10,999 bases of DNA from an uncultured Hyphomonadaceae bacterium (GCA_938049795.1 CALLCD010000237.1:1-10999), one strand, 5' to 3'. Shown: positions 1 through 6,747, counted from the first letter of the stretch. Made by a program: numbers and translations. The notes: generated by a model from the letters alone, not told the origin.

Positions 1-20
1 CATAGAAAAGGTTACCCTTG

Positions 21-2603
21 ATGAGCAAACTTATGCTGATCGACGCGGTCCACCCGGAAGAAACCCGGGTGGCACTCGTCGCAGATGGACGTGTCGATGA
101 TTTTGATTTCGAAGCGGCCGGCAAACGCCAATTACGCGGCAATATCTATCTAGCAAAAGTCACACGCGTTGAACCGTCCCTACAGGCGGCCTTCGTGGAG
201 TATGGCGGCAATCGTCATGGCTTTCTGGCGTTTAGCGAGATCCATCCCGACTATTACCAGCTTCCACAGGAAGACCGGGAAGCCTTGCTCCGCGAAGAGG
301 CCGAGCTTGCCGCCGCCGAAGCGGCCGAAGAGGATGATGACGCCATCGCCGCCGGTGAGGTGGCCGAAACCCGCGACACAGACGAGGCCGTCTCCGAAGC
401 GCTAGACGACGACGCTGACGATGATGATGACGACGAAGACGAGGACACAGCCGAAGCCCAGGACGACGAATCCGCCGAGCCGCGCAAGCGCCGCAAACGT
501 ATCCACCCTTCCCGCCGGTACAAAATCCAGGAAGTGATCCGGCGTCGGCAGGTCATGCTGATCCAGGTCGTTAAGGAAGAACGCGGCAATAAGGGCGCAG
601 CGCTGACCACCTATCTCTCGCTCGCCGGTCGCTATTGCGTGCTGATGCCCAACACACCGCGCGGCGGCGGCATCTCCCGCAAAATCTCCACCGCCTCCGA
701 CCGTAAGCGCCTCAAGACCATCACCCGCAATCTCGACGTGCCTGCAGGCATGGGCCTGATCGTGCGCACCGCTGGTGCCAAACGGACCAAGAGCGACATC
801 AAGCGCGACTTCGATTATCTGCAGAAATTGTGGGACTCCATCCGCGAGACCACGTTCAATTCCATGGCGCCGAGCCTCATCAATGAGGAAGGCGGTCTTG
901 TCCACCGGGCCATGCGCGACCTTTACGACAAGGATGTCGAAGAGGTTCTCATTCAGGGCCCAGCCGCCTATCGCGAAGCCAAAGATCTCGCCCGCCTCCT
1001 CATGCCGAGCCATGCCCGCCGCGTGAAACAGTGGAAAGACCCCTCCCCGCTCTTCGTCGCAAAACGCGTTGAGGAACAGCTCGATTCGATCTTCTCCCCC
1101 GTCGTGAAGCTCAAATCCGGCGGCTACCTCGTTATCAACCAGACCGAGGCGCTCGTTGCCATTGACGTAAACTCCGGCAAATCGACCCGCGGCCGCAATA
1201 TCGAGCAGACCGCGACCCAGACCAATCTCGAAGCGGCCGAAGAAGCCTGCCGCCAGATGCGCCTGCGCGACCTCGCCGGACTTGTCGTCATCGACTTCAT
1301 CGACATGGACGAGAACAAGAACAATCGTTCCGTCGAAAAGCGTATGAAAGAATGCTTGTCGCTCGACCGCGCGCGGGTTCAGAACGGACGCATCTCGCAG
1401 TTCGGCCTGATGGAAATCTCCCGCCAGCGCCGCAGAACCGGCGTGCTGGAATCAAGCTCTGCGCCGTGCGGAAGCTGTAATGGCACCGGCCGCCAGCGCT
1501 CGATCGAATCCGCCGCCCTGCAATTGCTCCGCGCCATCGAAGCCCGCGTCACTGGCGGAGGCCTCCTCTCGCTCGCGGTCGATGCCCCGGGCGATGTCGC
1601 GCTCTACCTTTTGAACAATAAGCGCGACGCCATCGCCGAAGTGGAGGAAGAAGCGGGTCTCGTGATCTCGATTTCCTCGGTCGATGCTATGCTGCCGGGC
1701 GACTTTACGCTCAATGGCGAGAAAGACCCCAAAGGCAAACGCGGCCGCAAACACAAGCCGCTTATCGAAGGCGACCCCGACGATGAGGCCTTCGCCGCCG
1801 TCATTGCCGAACAGGAAGACGAGGACGAAGAAGAGCTCGCGCCCAAGCGCAGCCGGTCACGCCGTGGACGCGGCAAATCCTCCGAAGGATCGGACGAGAC
1901 CAGCACCGACAGCGACGACACTACCGTCTCAGCGGACGACGCCCACGACGAAGACAGCGGCGAGCGCAAGCGCCGCAGACGTGGCCGCCGGGGTGGCCGC
2001 CGCAGACGCCGTGACGAGAGCGAAACCGCCCGCGCAGCCGCCGAAGCGACCGAAACCGCCCTCGCTTTGCCACCGATTGAAAGCACACCGCCACTTGGAA
2101 AGGATCTGCCCCCCGAAGATGGCGGCGCCTATCTCGACGGCCTGTCCATGATGGTCACAGAAGTCCTCGATGAAGGGCTCGACGAGATCGCCGCGGACCG
2201 GCCAAAGCGTGAAAATTCCGATCAGGACGAAGCCAAGCCCGACCGCAAACGCCGCCGCCGCTCGCGTGGCCGTGGCCGCAAACAGCGCGATGAGGCGGCC
2301 GCAGACAATGTGTCCAATGATGATCAGGATACCGTCTCCGAGAGCGAAACCGAGCACGTCCAGTCAGAGGGCGAAGACACACCGGACGCCAAGCCCAAGC
2401 GCCCCCGCCGCCGCTCACGCAAGCCAAAGGATGACGCCGCACAAGATGCCGCCAGCGAGCCGGTAACAGCCGACACGCCAGAGGCCAGCCCCGCTGCCCC
2501 CGAGCCCGATCCGGCTCCGGCAGAAGCGGCCCCTGATACGCCCACCGATCCTGACCCCAAGCCCAAAAAGCGCGGCTGGTGGGCCAGACGCAAAACCGGC
2601 TAG
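21..2603 (+). CDS. rne: Ribonuclease E (RNase E/G family), full length
   Basis: Endoribonuclease that makes rate-limiting cuts in mRNA decay and in rRNA/tRNA processing, and scaffolds the degradosome. The N-terminal S1 domain (about residues 35-205) is interrupted by a strongly acidic insert (about 83-152). The catalytic domain carries both expected metal-binding aspartates, D382 in LVAIDVNSGK and D425 in VVIDFIDMDENK. The Zn-link cysteines are in PCGSCNGTGR (C483, C486). The C-terminal third (about 590-860) is low-complexity, with four arginine-rich patches separated by acidic stretches, as expected for an unstructured RNA- and partner-binding tail; it ends KKRGWWARRKTG. I chose ATG at 21, giving MSKLMLIDAVHPEE, because AAAAGG at 6-11 lies 9 bases upstream; an in-frame TTG directly before it (18) is an unlikely start. 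Length 860 aa, normal for alphaproteobacteria. The promoter lies outside the window. Confidence 0.97.
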   Translation: MSKLMLIDAVHPEETRVALVADGRVDDFDFEAAGKRQLRGNIYLAKVTRVEPSLQAAFVEYGGNRHGFLAFSEIHPDYYQLPQEDREALLREEAELAAAEAAEEDDDAIAAGEVAETRDTDEAVSEALDDDADDDDDDEDEDTAEAQDDESAEPRKRRKRIHPSRRYKIQEVIRRRQVMLIQVVKEERGNKGAALTTYLSLAGRYCVLMPNTPRGGGISRKISTASDRKRLKTITRNLDVPAGMGLIVRTAGAKRTKSDIKRDFDYLQKLWDSIRETTFNSMAPSLINEEGGLVHRAMRDLYDKDVEEVLIQGPAAYREAKDLARLLMPSHARRVKQWKDPSPLFVAKRVEEQLDSIFSPVVKLKSGGYLVINQTEALVAIDVNSGKSTRGRNIEQTATQTNLEAAEEACRQMRLRDLAGLVVIDFIDMDENKNNRSVEKRMKECLSLDRARVQNGRISQFGLMEISRQRRRTGVLESSSAPCGSCNGTGRQRSIESAALQLLRAIEARVTGGGLLSLAVDAPGDVALYLLNNKRDAIAEVEEEAGLVISISSVDAMLPGDFTLNGEKDPKGKRGRKHKPLIEGDPDDEAFAAVIAEQEDEDEEELAPKRSRSRRGRGKSSEGSDETSTDSDDTTVSADDAHDEDSGERKRRRRGRRGGRRRRRDESETARAAAEATETALALPPIESTPPLGKDLPPEDGGAYLDGLSMMVTEVLDEGLDEIAADRPKRENSDQDEAKPDRKRRRRSRGRGRKQRDEAAADNVSNDDQDTVSESETEHVQSEGEDTPDAKPKRPRRRSRKPKDDAAQDAASEPVTADTPEASPAAPEPDPAPAEAAPDTPTDPDPKPKKRGWWARRKTG
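408..449 (+). repeat. Asp/Glu-encoding low-complexity tract inside rne
   Basis: A run of GAC/GAT/GAA codons with almost no other residue (DDDADDDDDDEDED) inside the acidic insertion of the S1 domain. It stays in frame and the protein continues normally on both sides, so it is part of the gene and not a frame error. Such trinucleotide runs can change length by slippage in whole codons. Confidence 0.7.
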
Positions 2604-2655
2604 GATCTTCCGAAAGGCCCGCCAAAGCAGCGCGCGCCCTTACCCAATCCACAAA

Positions 2656-2683
2656 AAAGCCCCCGGCCTTCGCTGGGGGCTTT
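2656..2683. terminator. Bidirectional rho-independent terminator between rne and the VOC gene
   Basis: AAAGCCCCC at 2656-2664 pairs with GGGGGCTTT at 2675-2683; the 10-base interior can pair a little further around CTTC. On the plus strand it is followed by TTTCTCT, a modest T tract, 53 bases after the rne stop. On the minus strand it is followed by TTTTTT, so it should also end the convergent VOC gene, whose stop is 23 bases away. Confidence 0.85.
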
Positions 2684-2706
2684 CTCTATTCAACTACCGC
2701 TAAATC

Positions 2707-3081
2707 CTACTGACCGATAAAGTGCGCCGCGCACAATTTATTGCCATCCGGATCGCGGAAATACGCGCCATAAAACATGTCCGGAATGCGTTCGCCCGGC
2801 TTGCCTTCGCACGTGCCGCCCAGTTCCAGCGCCTTGTTGTAAACCCGGTCCACCGTCGCTTTGTCCGGGCACCCGAACGCCGGCATCGTGCCGTTGCCAC
2901 ACGAAGCCTGCTCCAGGTCAGATGGTGTCCCCACGCCCAGCATCGCGCCTTGGCCATTGGAGTAGAACTGAAGCCGATCATTGGCAAAGGCCCGCTGCCC
3001 GCCCAGTTCCGCCACCAGCGCATCATAGAATGCGAGCGCCTTTTCCTTATTGTTAGACCCGATCACAGTATAAGCCAGCAT
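2707..3081 (-). CDS. VOC-fold (glyoxalase/bleomycin-resistance superfamily) small protein
   Basis: A 124-residue protein with the single-module vicinal-oxygen-chelate pattern. It has an N-terminal strand followed by a helix and FYDALVAELGG (about 18-28), a central NGQGAMLGVG strand, and the C-terminal YGAYFRDPDGNKLCAAHF motif (about 104-121), which is the hallmark of this superfamily. The usual metal-ligand His near the N-terminus is not evident (MLAYTVIGS) and the C-terminal ligand position is not a clear Glu, so it may not be a metal-dependent lyase; the substrate is unknown. The start at 3081 is supported by AAGGAT about 7 bases upstream. It stands alone, convergent to rne and divergent from the small membrane protein gene, so context does not suggest a pathway. 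Confidence 0.85.
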   Translation of the reverse strand: MLAYTVIGSNNKEKALAFYDALVAELGGQRAFANDRLQFYSNGQGAMLGVGTPSDLEQASCGNGTMPAFGCPDKATVDRVYNKALELGGTCEGKPGERIPDMFYGAYFRDPDGNKLCAAHFIGQ

Positions 3082-3131
3082 GGCAAATATCCTTCTATGT
3101 TACCTGTCCAAAGATGTGCCTGTTTGCTGCC

Positions 3132-3146
3132 TGTCTGACAAGTCAG
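3132..3146. promoter_or_regulatory. Overlapping inverted repeats in the VOC/membrane-protein divergent gap
   Basis: CTGAC-AA-GTCAG (3135-3146) is a perfect inverted repeat with a two-base spacer. It overlaps the odd palindrome TGTC-T-GACA (3132-3140). It lies 54-65 bases upstream of the VOC start, where a regulator or promoter -35 (TTGTCA on the minus strand) would sit. Operator function is inferred only from position and symmetry; no regulator gene is adjacent. Confidence 0.3.
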
Positions 3147-3211
3147 CGCCGCGCGCAGGTCCGGTCACGTTCTCGCGATAGGCCATAAACTCGCCTCAAA
3201 TTCCCTTATGC

Positions 3212-3240
3212 TTGTACCCAGCGCGCAAATGTGATTGAAT
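3212..3240 (+). promoter_or_regulatory. Candidate sigma70-type promoter for the small membrane protein gene
   Basis: TTGTAC at 3212-3217 and TTGAAT at 3235-3240 are separated by exactly 17 bases, 4 of 6 matches to the consensus at each box. Predicted transcription would begin near 3247, just before the ribosome binding site. This also argues against translation starting at the upstream GTG (3231). Confidence 0.4.
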
Positions 3241-3263
3241 GCTTACATATTGAGGGACATGAT

Positions 3264-3662
3264 ATGAAACGGCCAGTCTTTAATCCAAAATTTCTTCTGC
3301 TCTGTGTCATGCTGTCCATGCTTGCCATTATCGCCATAGGCGCACTCTTCGGGGCACGCGGCGGCGCAGTCCCCCCTTGGATCGTCGGCATCCTTGGCGG
3401 TGGTGATCCTCCTGCCGCCCAGATGGAGTTGATTGACTGGAACACAGTGACCTCGCTTGCCAGGATCTCCGAGACCCCGTTGGCGCATCATTCGGCTGAC
3501 CTCCAAATATCGGAGGTGACAATAGCGGACTTGCCGCCCGGACCAGCCCAAATTCCGTCCGTGGTCTATGTCAGCCCATTGAAAACCTACGTCGCTCTGT
3601 TCGCACTTATGCTCTTCGCCGGTTTCAATTTCCGCAAGCGCTTCTTCAGGACTGCGAATTGA
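3264..3662 (+). CDS. Small membrane protein of unknown function, two predicted TM helices
   Basis: I do not recognise a family. The 132-residue product begins MKRPVFNPKF and has a hydrophobic helix at about 10-30. A Gly/Pro-rich linker (about 31-53) is followed by a mostly polar central stretch (about 54-104), and a second hydrophobic helix (about 107-122) runs into the basic tail FRKRFFR. The basic N-terminus and basic C-terminus suggest both ends are cytoplasmic with about 75 residues in the periplasm; this is inference from the positive-inside rule. The start at 3264 is preferred over an in-frame GTG at 3231 because GAGGGA (3252-3257) lies about 6 bases upstream and the longer start would add hydrophilic residues before the helix. 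It ends 81 bases before the SDR gene on the same strand, but a palindrome and likely promoter lie between, so co-transcription is uncertain. Confidence 0.65.
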   Translation: MKRPVFNPKFLLLCVMLSMLAIIAIGALFGARGGAVPPWIVGILGGGDPPAAQMELIDWNTVTSLARISETPLAHHSADLQISEVTIADLPPGPAQIPSVVYVSPLKTYVALFALMLFAGFNFRKRFFRTAN

Positions 3663-3677
3663 CGCAAGGCAAGCGGT

Positions 3678-3691
3678 TGACGTTTACGTCA
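3678..3691. promoter_or_regulatory. Perfect inverted repeat TGACGT-TT-ACGTCA upstream of the SDR gene
   Basis: Six-base arms, two-base spacer, 53-66 bases upstream of the SDR start and overlapping a TTGACG -35-like hexamer (3677-3682). From memory, similar ACGT-containing palindromes have been described for MerR-type (LiuR-like) regulators of branched-chain amino acid and fatty-acid breakdown in Proteobacteria. That would fit an acyl-CoA-type SDR, but the match was not computed. No clear -10 box was found 16-18 bases downstream. Confidence 0.45.
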
Positions 3692-3743
3692 GCGTCTGGT
3701 CTGTCCTTTAGTCAGATAGGAACAGATCAGGAGCTTCTGAAAA

Positions 3744-4661
3744 ATGTCAGATATTCGTTTTGATAACCGCGTTGCCATTGTCACCGGCGCTGGCGGCGGT
3801 CTTGGCCGTTGCCATGCCCTCGAGCTAGCCCGTCGCGGCGCAAAAGTGGTCATCAATGACCTTGGCGGCGCGATGGATGGTTCCGGCGGCAATTCCGAAG
3901 CCGCAGAGGCCGTCGTTGCCGAGATCAAAGCGATGGGCGGGGAAGCGATTGCCAATGGCTCGTCCGTCAATGACGAGGCCGGCGTCCAGAAAATGATCGT
4001 CGACACGATGGCCGCGTTTGGCCGCATCGACATTCTAATCTGCAATGCCGGTATCCTGCGCGACAAATCCTTCTCCAAAATGACCAATGCCGATATTGAT
4101 CTCGTGCTCGATGTCCACCTGCGCGGCACGTTCAAGCCGATCAAGGCCGTGTGGGACATTATGAAAGAGCAAGGCTATGGCCGCATCGTCGCCACCACCT
4201 CGTCCACGGGCCTTTATGGCAATTTCGGTCAGGCCAATTATGGCGGCGGCAAGCTTGGCGTCGTCGGCATTATGAACACGCTGAAAATCGAAGGCGCAAA
4301 ATACGACATCCGCGTCAACACAATTTGCCCAATCGCTGCGACCCGCATGACCGAAGGCCTAATGCCCGAAAGCGTCCTCGCCCAACTTAAGCCCGAATAT
4401 GTCACTCCGGGCGTGATGAACCTCGTCAAGGAAGACGCCCCATCCGGCATGATCCTGTCAGCGGGCGCAGGCGCGTTCTCTATGGCCCAAATCGTCGAGA
4501 CCAAAGGCGCGTTCGTTGCGCAGGGCGACGATCTCTCCGCCGAAGCGGTCGCCGCCAAATGGGACGAGATCACAGACACCAGCACACGCACCGCCTTCAA
4601 AGCGGGCAATGAGCATGGCGGCAACATGTTCGCCCGCGTGTCCGAAGCGACTGGCGGATAA
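3744..4661 (+). CDS. Short-chain dehydrogenase, HSD17B4/FOX2 N-domain type (likely 3-hydroxyacyl-CoA dehydrogenase)
   Basis: NAD(P)-dependent classical SDR of 305 aa. Visible motifs are TGAGGGLG (14-21) for dinucleotide binding, D39 after the second strand, NAG (101-103), and catalytic S153, Y166 and K170 in the SSTGLYGNFGQANYGGGK segment. The GLYGNFGQANY block, the ND-L-GG insert near 38-50 and the C-terminal SAEAVAAKWDEITD segment match the dehydrogenase unit of peroxisomal multifunctional enzyme 2 (HSD17B4/FOX2), which oxidises (3R)-hydroxyacyl-CoA in beta-oxidation of long or branched acyl chains and sterol side chains. In bacteria this unit is often a stand-alone gene, as here. Start supported by AGGAG at 3729-3733. 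No hydratase or thiolase is adjacent, so the exact acyl substrate is unknown. It ends at a strong terminator. Confidence 0.88.
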   Translation: MSDIRFDNRVAIVTGAGGGLGRCHALELARRGAKVVINDLGGAMDGSGGNSEAAEAVVAEIKAMGGEAIANGSSVNDEAGVQKMIVDTMAAFGRIDILICNAGILRDKSFSKMTNADIDLVLDVHLRGTFKPIKAVWDIMKEQGYGRIVATTSSTGLYGNFGQANYGGGKLGVVGIMNTLKIEGAKYDIRVNTICPIAATRMTEGLMPESVLAQLKPEYVTPGVMNLVKEDAPSGMILSAGAGAFSMAQIVETKGAFVAQGDDLSAEAVAAKWDEITDTSTRTAFKAGNEHGGNMFARVSEATGG

Positions 4662-4687
4662 GCGCTCGCCTTCAAGCATTCAACAAA

Positions 4688-4718
4688 AAAAGCCCCTCGC
4701 CAAATGCGGGGGGCTTTT
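4688..4718. terminator. Strong bidirectional rho-independent terminator between the SDR and HD-domain genes
   Basis: AAAAGCCCCTCGC (4688-4700) pairs over 13 positions, with one G-T wobble, with GCGGGGGGCTTTT (4706-4718) around a CAAAT loop. On the plus strand it follows the SDR stop by 26 bases and ends in TTTT. On the minus strand it lies 35 bases beyond the HD-gene stop and ends in a run of seven T. It should terminate both convergent genes. Confidence 0.9.
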
Positions 4719-4753
4719 CCAATTCTCGTCTGGGGATTAGCTGAAGGCCCGCC

Positions 4754-5359
4754 CTATTCGGCCGCCTGCTCTTCGGGCCGCAAATACATCGACCGGACCG
4801 GCTTTGCAAAGACCCGCTCGACCATCGGCGCGAAAAACTCCAATGGCTCGCTTTCATAGTCAGGATCAAACGCGGCCTGATCATAGAGATGGCAGAACTG
4901 CGCGGTATATTCATACCAGGGATGATCCTTGAACTGGTCACGCATATTCCGGTCTAGGCCGAGATGGTGGAAGAAATAGTAGCCTTGGAACATGCCATGA
5001 TTGGCCACCATCCAGAGGTTCTGCTCAGACACAAACGGTTTTAGGATGGCCGCCGCCACATCCGGGTGATTGTGACTGCCCAGCGTGTCGCCAATGTCAT
5101 GCAAGAGCGCACAGACCACATATTCCTCGTCACGTCCGTCACGATGCGCGCGGGTTGCCGTCTGTAGAGAATGGGTCAGCCGGTCCACCGGAAAGCCGCC
5201 ATAGTCGCCATCCAGCAACCGCAAATGCGCCAGGACGCGCGCGGGCAATTGCTTGTTAAACTCGGCGGCGTGGGTCGCAATCACCGTCCAGTCTTCTTTG
5301 GTTCCCTCGGTCATTGCCGAGAACTTCGCCTGCGCGCCGTGTTCGCCATCTGCTGCCAT
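4754..5359 (-). CDS. HD-domain protein of the PhnZ/MIOX-like (possible diiron oxygenase) family
   Basis: A 201-residue HD-fold protein. Candidate metal ligands are H63 (LTHSLQTA), H87-D88 (ALLHDIGD), H98 (GSHNHPD), H121 (VANHGMF) and D160 (HLYDQAAFDPDY), a full six-ligand set of the kind used by mixed-valence diiron oxygenases such as PhnZ and myo-inositol oxygenase; a phosphohydrolase role is the alternative. The YDQAAFDPDY...PLEFFAPMVERVF tail is typical of PhnZ-like proteins, which cleave oxidised phosphonates. No phosphonate gene (for example a PhnY-like dioxygenase or TmpA-like enzyme) is nearby, so the substrate cannot be assigned. Start at 5359 is supported by AGGAGAG about 6 bases upstream; M16 is a weaker alternative. 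It has its own likely promoter, so it is probably not dependent on the lipoprotein gene upstream. Confidence 0.82.
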   Translation of the reverse strand: MAADGEHGAQAKFSAMTEGTKEDWTVIATHAAEFNKQLPARVLAHLRLLDGDYGGFPVDRLTHSLQTATRAHRDGRDEEYVVCALLHDIGDTLGSHNHPDVAAAILKPFVSEQNLWMVANHGMFQGYYFFHHLGLDRNMRDQFKDHPWYEYTAQFCHLYDQAAFDPDYESEPLEFFAPMVERVFAKPVRSMYLRPEEQAAE

Positions 5360-5382
5360 ATTACACTCTCCTATCTCTCTTA

Positions 5383-5411
5383 CTTATATACCAAATCGGG
5401 GTCCGCGTCAT
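5383..5411 (-). promoter_or_regulatory. Candidate promoter of the HD-domain gene
   Basis: Read on the minus strand: ATGACG (5411-5406), 17-base spacer, TATAAG (5388-5383, five of six matches to the -10 consensus). The predicted start near 5376 leaves a leader of about 17 bases holding the AGGAGAG ribosome binding site. Confidence 0.5.
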
Positions 5412-5427
5412 TGTCCTGTCTCGCGGC

Positions 5428-6474
5428 TCAACTCCCCTCCGGCAAAATCGAATTGATCAGCACCTCGTCCGTCCGCATGTCCGAGATCCGGTCGAGCGCT
5501 TGCAACATGCGTCGCGCCGGCTCACTGCCCAGCAATTTCGCGCTGTCCACCGCCTGCGCATAAAATTCCTGCGCGCCGGTTGAGTTTCCATCCGCTTCCG
5601 CACAAGCCCCCAGATTGTGCAACACGGTGGGCGCCTCCGGATAAGCCCCATCGAGCGCGCTAAACAGCGAGCAGGCCTGGCCATACTGCCCGGACCGAAC
5701 CGCCGAGACCGCCTGGGCAAATCGCGGATCCGCCCCCACTTCAGCCCGTTCCGGTTTCGTCAAAATCCGCGCCCGCGCCGCCCGATTATAAGGCGCAATA
5801 TCGCGCCGCGCCTGCCAGATCGTGTCCCGCAAGGCCGAGGCGGTAATCCGGTCAATGATATAGTCCGAACCAAGCCTGTGACCGGGCCGGTTATAGTCCT
5901 CATACGCAAACCGATATTTGCCGCGCCCGGGCTCGTTCGGTCCGCGCCGGATGCGATACTCGACATGGCCCGTATCGAAACATTCCTGCTCACTATCGCT
6001 CGCCGCATACTCGGCCTGATGGACAATATCATTGGTCGCCACATCCACCAGAACCGGCCGCGTGCGCACGCCAATCGAATAGGTCAGGCAAACTTTCTCA
6101 ATGTCCTTCTTCGTGATGCACTTATCGTCCTCATCCTTCTCGACGCACACCGTATAGGTCGAATAATGCTCATCAACACGCGGCCCATCAATCCGCACTG
6201 TGCCGTAATAATTGCCCGTCACATTCGACTGACGCGAGAACAGCCCAACCTCAAACCACGGCGCGCCCTCAAAGCTTGCCGTTTGCAACATCTCCTCGAA
6301 CTCCTCGGCATACCAGTCCCCCAGCGGCCCGCGAAATCCCTCAACCGCCACCGTCCGGTACGTCGCCGCCTCCGGATTGCCCGGCGCAACGCTCGCCGTG
6401 TAGTCAAACCCCGGCGTCACACACCCCGCCAGCGCCATAACCGCCAACACACCCAGTATCTTCCTCAACAGCAC
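5428..6474 (-). CDS. Uncharacterised lipoprotein with TPR-like C-terminal region
   Basis: I do not recognise a named family. The N-terminus is a lipoprotein signal: MLLRKILGVLAVMALAGC, with lipobox LAGC and lipidated C18. The mature protein starts with a region (about 25-80) of alternating strand and helix with conserved-looking TVAVEGFRGPLGDWYAEEFEEM, reminiscent of CsgG/LpoB-like envelope folds; this is only an impression. A middle region has four cysteines (about 109-165, including CVEKDEDDKC), which could form disulfides in the periplasm. The C-terminal 100 residues (FAQAVSAVRSGQYGQACSLF, then APTVLHNLGACAEADGN and AQEFYAQAVDSAK) look like two to three TPR helices. I chose GTG at 6474 because AAGGGG (6480-6485) lies 5 bases upstream and yields a standard signal peptide; a longer frame from 6492 would place that ribosome binding site inside the gene. 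The next residue, V19-T20, lacks an Asp retention signal, so outer-membrane sorting is likely. Confidence 0.75.
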   Translation of the reverse strand: MLLRKILGVLAVMALAGCVTPGFDYTASVAPGNPEAATYRTVAVEGFRGPLGDWYAEEFEEMLQTASFEGAPWFEVGLFSRQSNVTGNYYGTVRIDGPRVDEHYSTYTVCVEKDEDDKCITKKDIEKVCLTYSIGVRTRPVLVDVATNDIVHQAEYAASDSEQECFDTGHVEYRIRRGPNEPGRGKYRFAYEDYNRPGHRLGSDYIIDRITASALRDTIWQARRDIAPYNRAARARILTKPERAEVGADPRFAQAVSAVRSGQYGQACSLFSALDGAYPEAPTVLHNLGACAEADGNSTGAQEFYAQAVDSAKLLGSEPARRMLQALDRISDMRTDEVLINSILPEGS

Positions 6475-6620
6475 AAACACCCCTTCTCTCACACATCCAC
6501 CGACCCGCGCGCGACATCAAAAGCCTGCCATCAACACGCGAAAACCACCATACAATAGAACCCCGCAAAGCGCCAATTCACCTCAAACAGTGCTAAATCC
6601 CCAAAACACAACATTGTCTC

Positions 6621-6649
6621 TTGCACTTCGATCATGTGGCGGCTATGTC
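6621..6649 (+). promoter_or_regulatory. Promoter of tRNA-Arg
   Basis: CTTGCAC (-35 hexamer TTGCAC at 6621-6626), 17-base spacer, then CTATGTC (-10 hexamer TATGTC at 6644-6649); both resemble the alphaproteobacterial CTTGAC/CTATAT pattern. A GC-rich discriminator (CGCCGC) follows, as is common for stringently controlled stable-RNA promoters. The inferred start near 6656 gives a leader of about 11 bases. GCGGC (6639-6643) and GCCGC (6652-6656) form an inverted repeat around the -10 box. Confidence 0.6.
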
Positions 6650-6656
6650 TCGCCGC

Positions 6657-6747
6657 TCACTGGTGAGGTCTGGTAGCTCAGTTGGATAGAGTACTTGACT
6701 ACGAATCAAGGGGTCGGGGGTTCGAATCCTCCCCAGACCGCCAGTGA
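6657..6747 (+). repeat. Inverted repeat flanking the tRNA-Arg and including its CCA
   Basis: TCACTGG (6657-6663) in the leader is a perfect complement of CCAGTGA (6741-6747), which contains the encoded CCA and the first trailer bases. In the precursor RNA these could extend the acceptor stem past the discriminator, separated by the three leader bases TGA (6664-6666). Whether this forms or affects maturation is inference. Confidence 0.5.
6667..6743 (+). tRNA. tRNA-Arg(ACG), CCA encoded
   Basis: Full cloverleaf. Acceptor stem GGTCTGG (6667-6673) pairs with CCAGACC (6733-6739), discriminator G6740, encoded CCA 6741-6743. The D-arm contains AGCTCAGTTGGATAGAG. Anticodon stem CTTGA (6694-6698) pairs with TCAAG (6706-6710), loop CTACGAA, anticodon ACG at 6701-6703. 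T-arm GGGGG (6716-6720) pairs with CCTCC around TTCGAAT. Anticodon ACG reads CGN arginine codons after A34 is deaminated to inosine by TadA. It ends only 16 bases before the stop of the convergent Gfo/Idh/MocA gene. No integrase or repeated tRNA end is seen nearby. Confidence 0.97.

Noticed and set aside
408..449. Asp/Glu codon run as a sequencing artefact or CRISPR-like repeat
   Set aside because: The reading frame is intact, codons vary between GAC, GAT, GAA and GAG, and acidic inserts here are a known trait of alphaproteobacterial RNase E.
402..1013. 203-codon minus-strand open frame opposite rne
   Set aside because: It lies wholly within the coding sequence of RNase E, whose domains are continuous there; its translation is low-complexity from the antisense of acidic and GC-rich codons.
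5617..6558. 313-codon plus-strand open frame opposite the lipoprotein gene
   Set aside because: The product is Arg/His/Pro/Ile-rich with no recognisable domain, the start lacks a ribosome binding site, and the opposite strand holds a clear lipoprotein signal and TPR-like repeats.
6667..6743. tRNA-Arg as an integration site for a genomic island
   Set aside because: No integrase is adjacent, no second copy of the tRNA 3' end occurs in the window, and the genes beyond look chromosomal; the only mobile element is an IS about 4 kb away.
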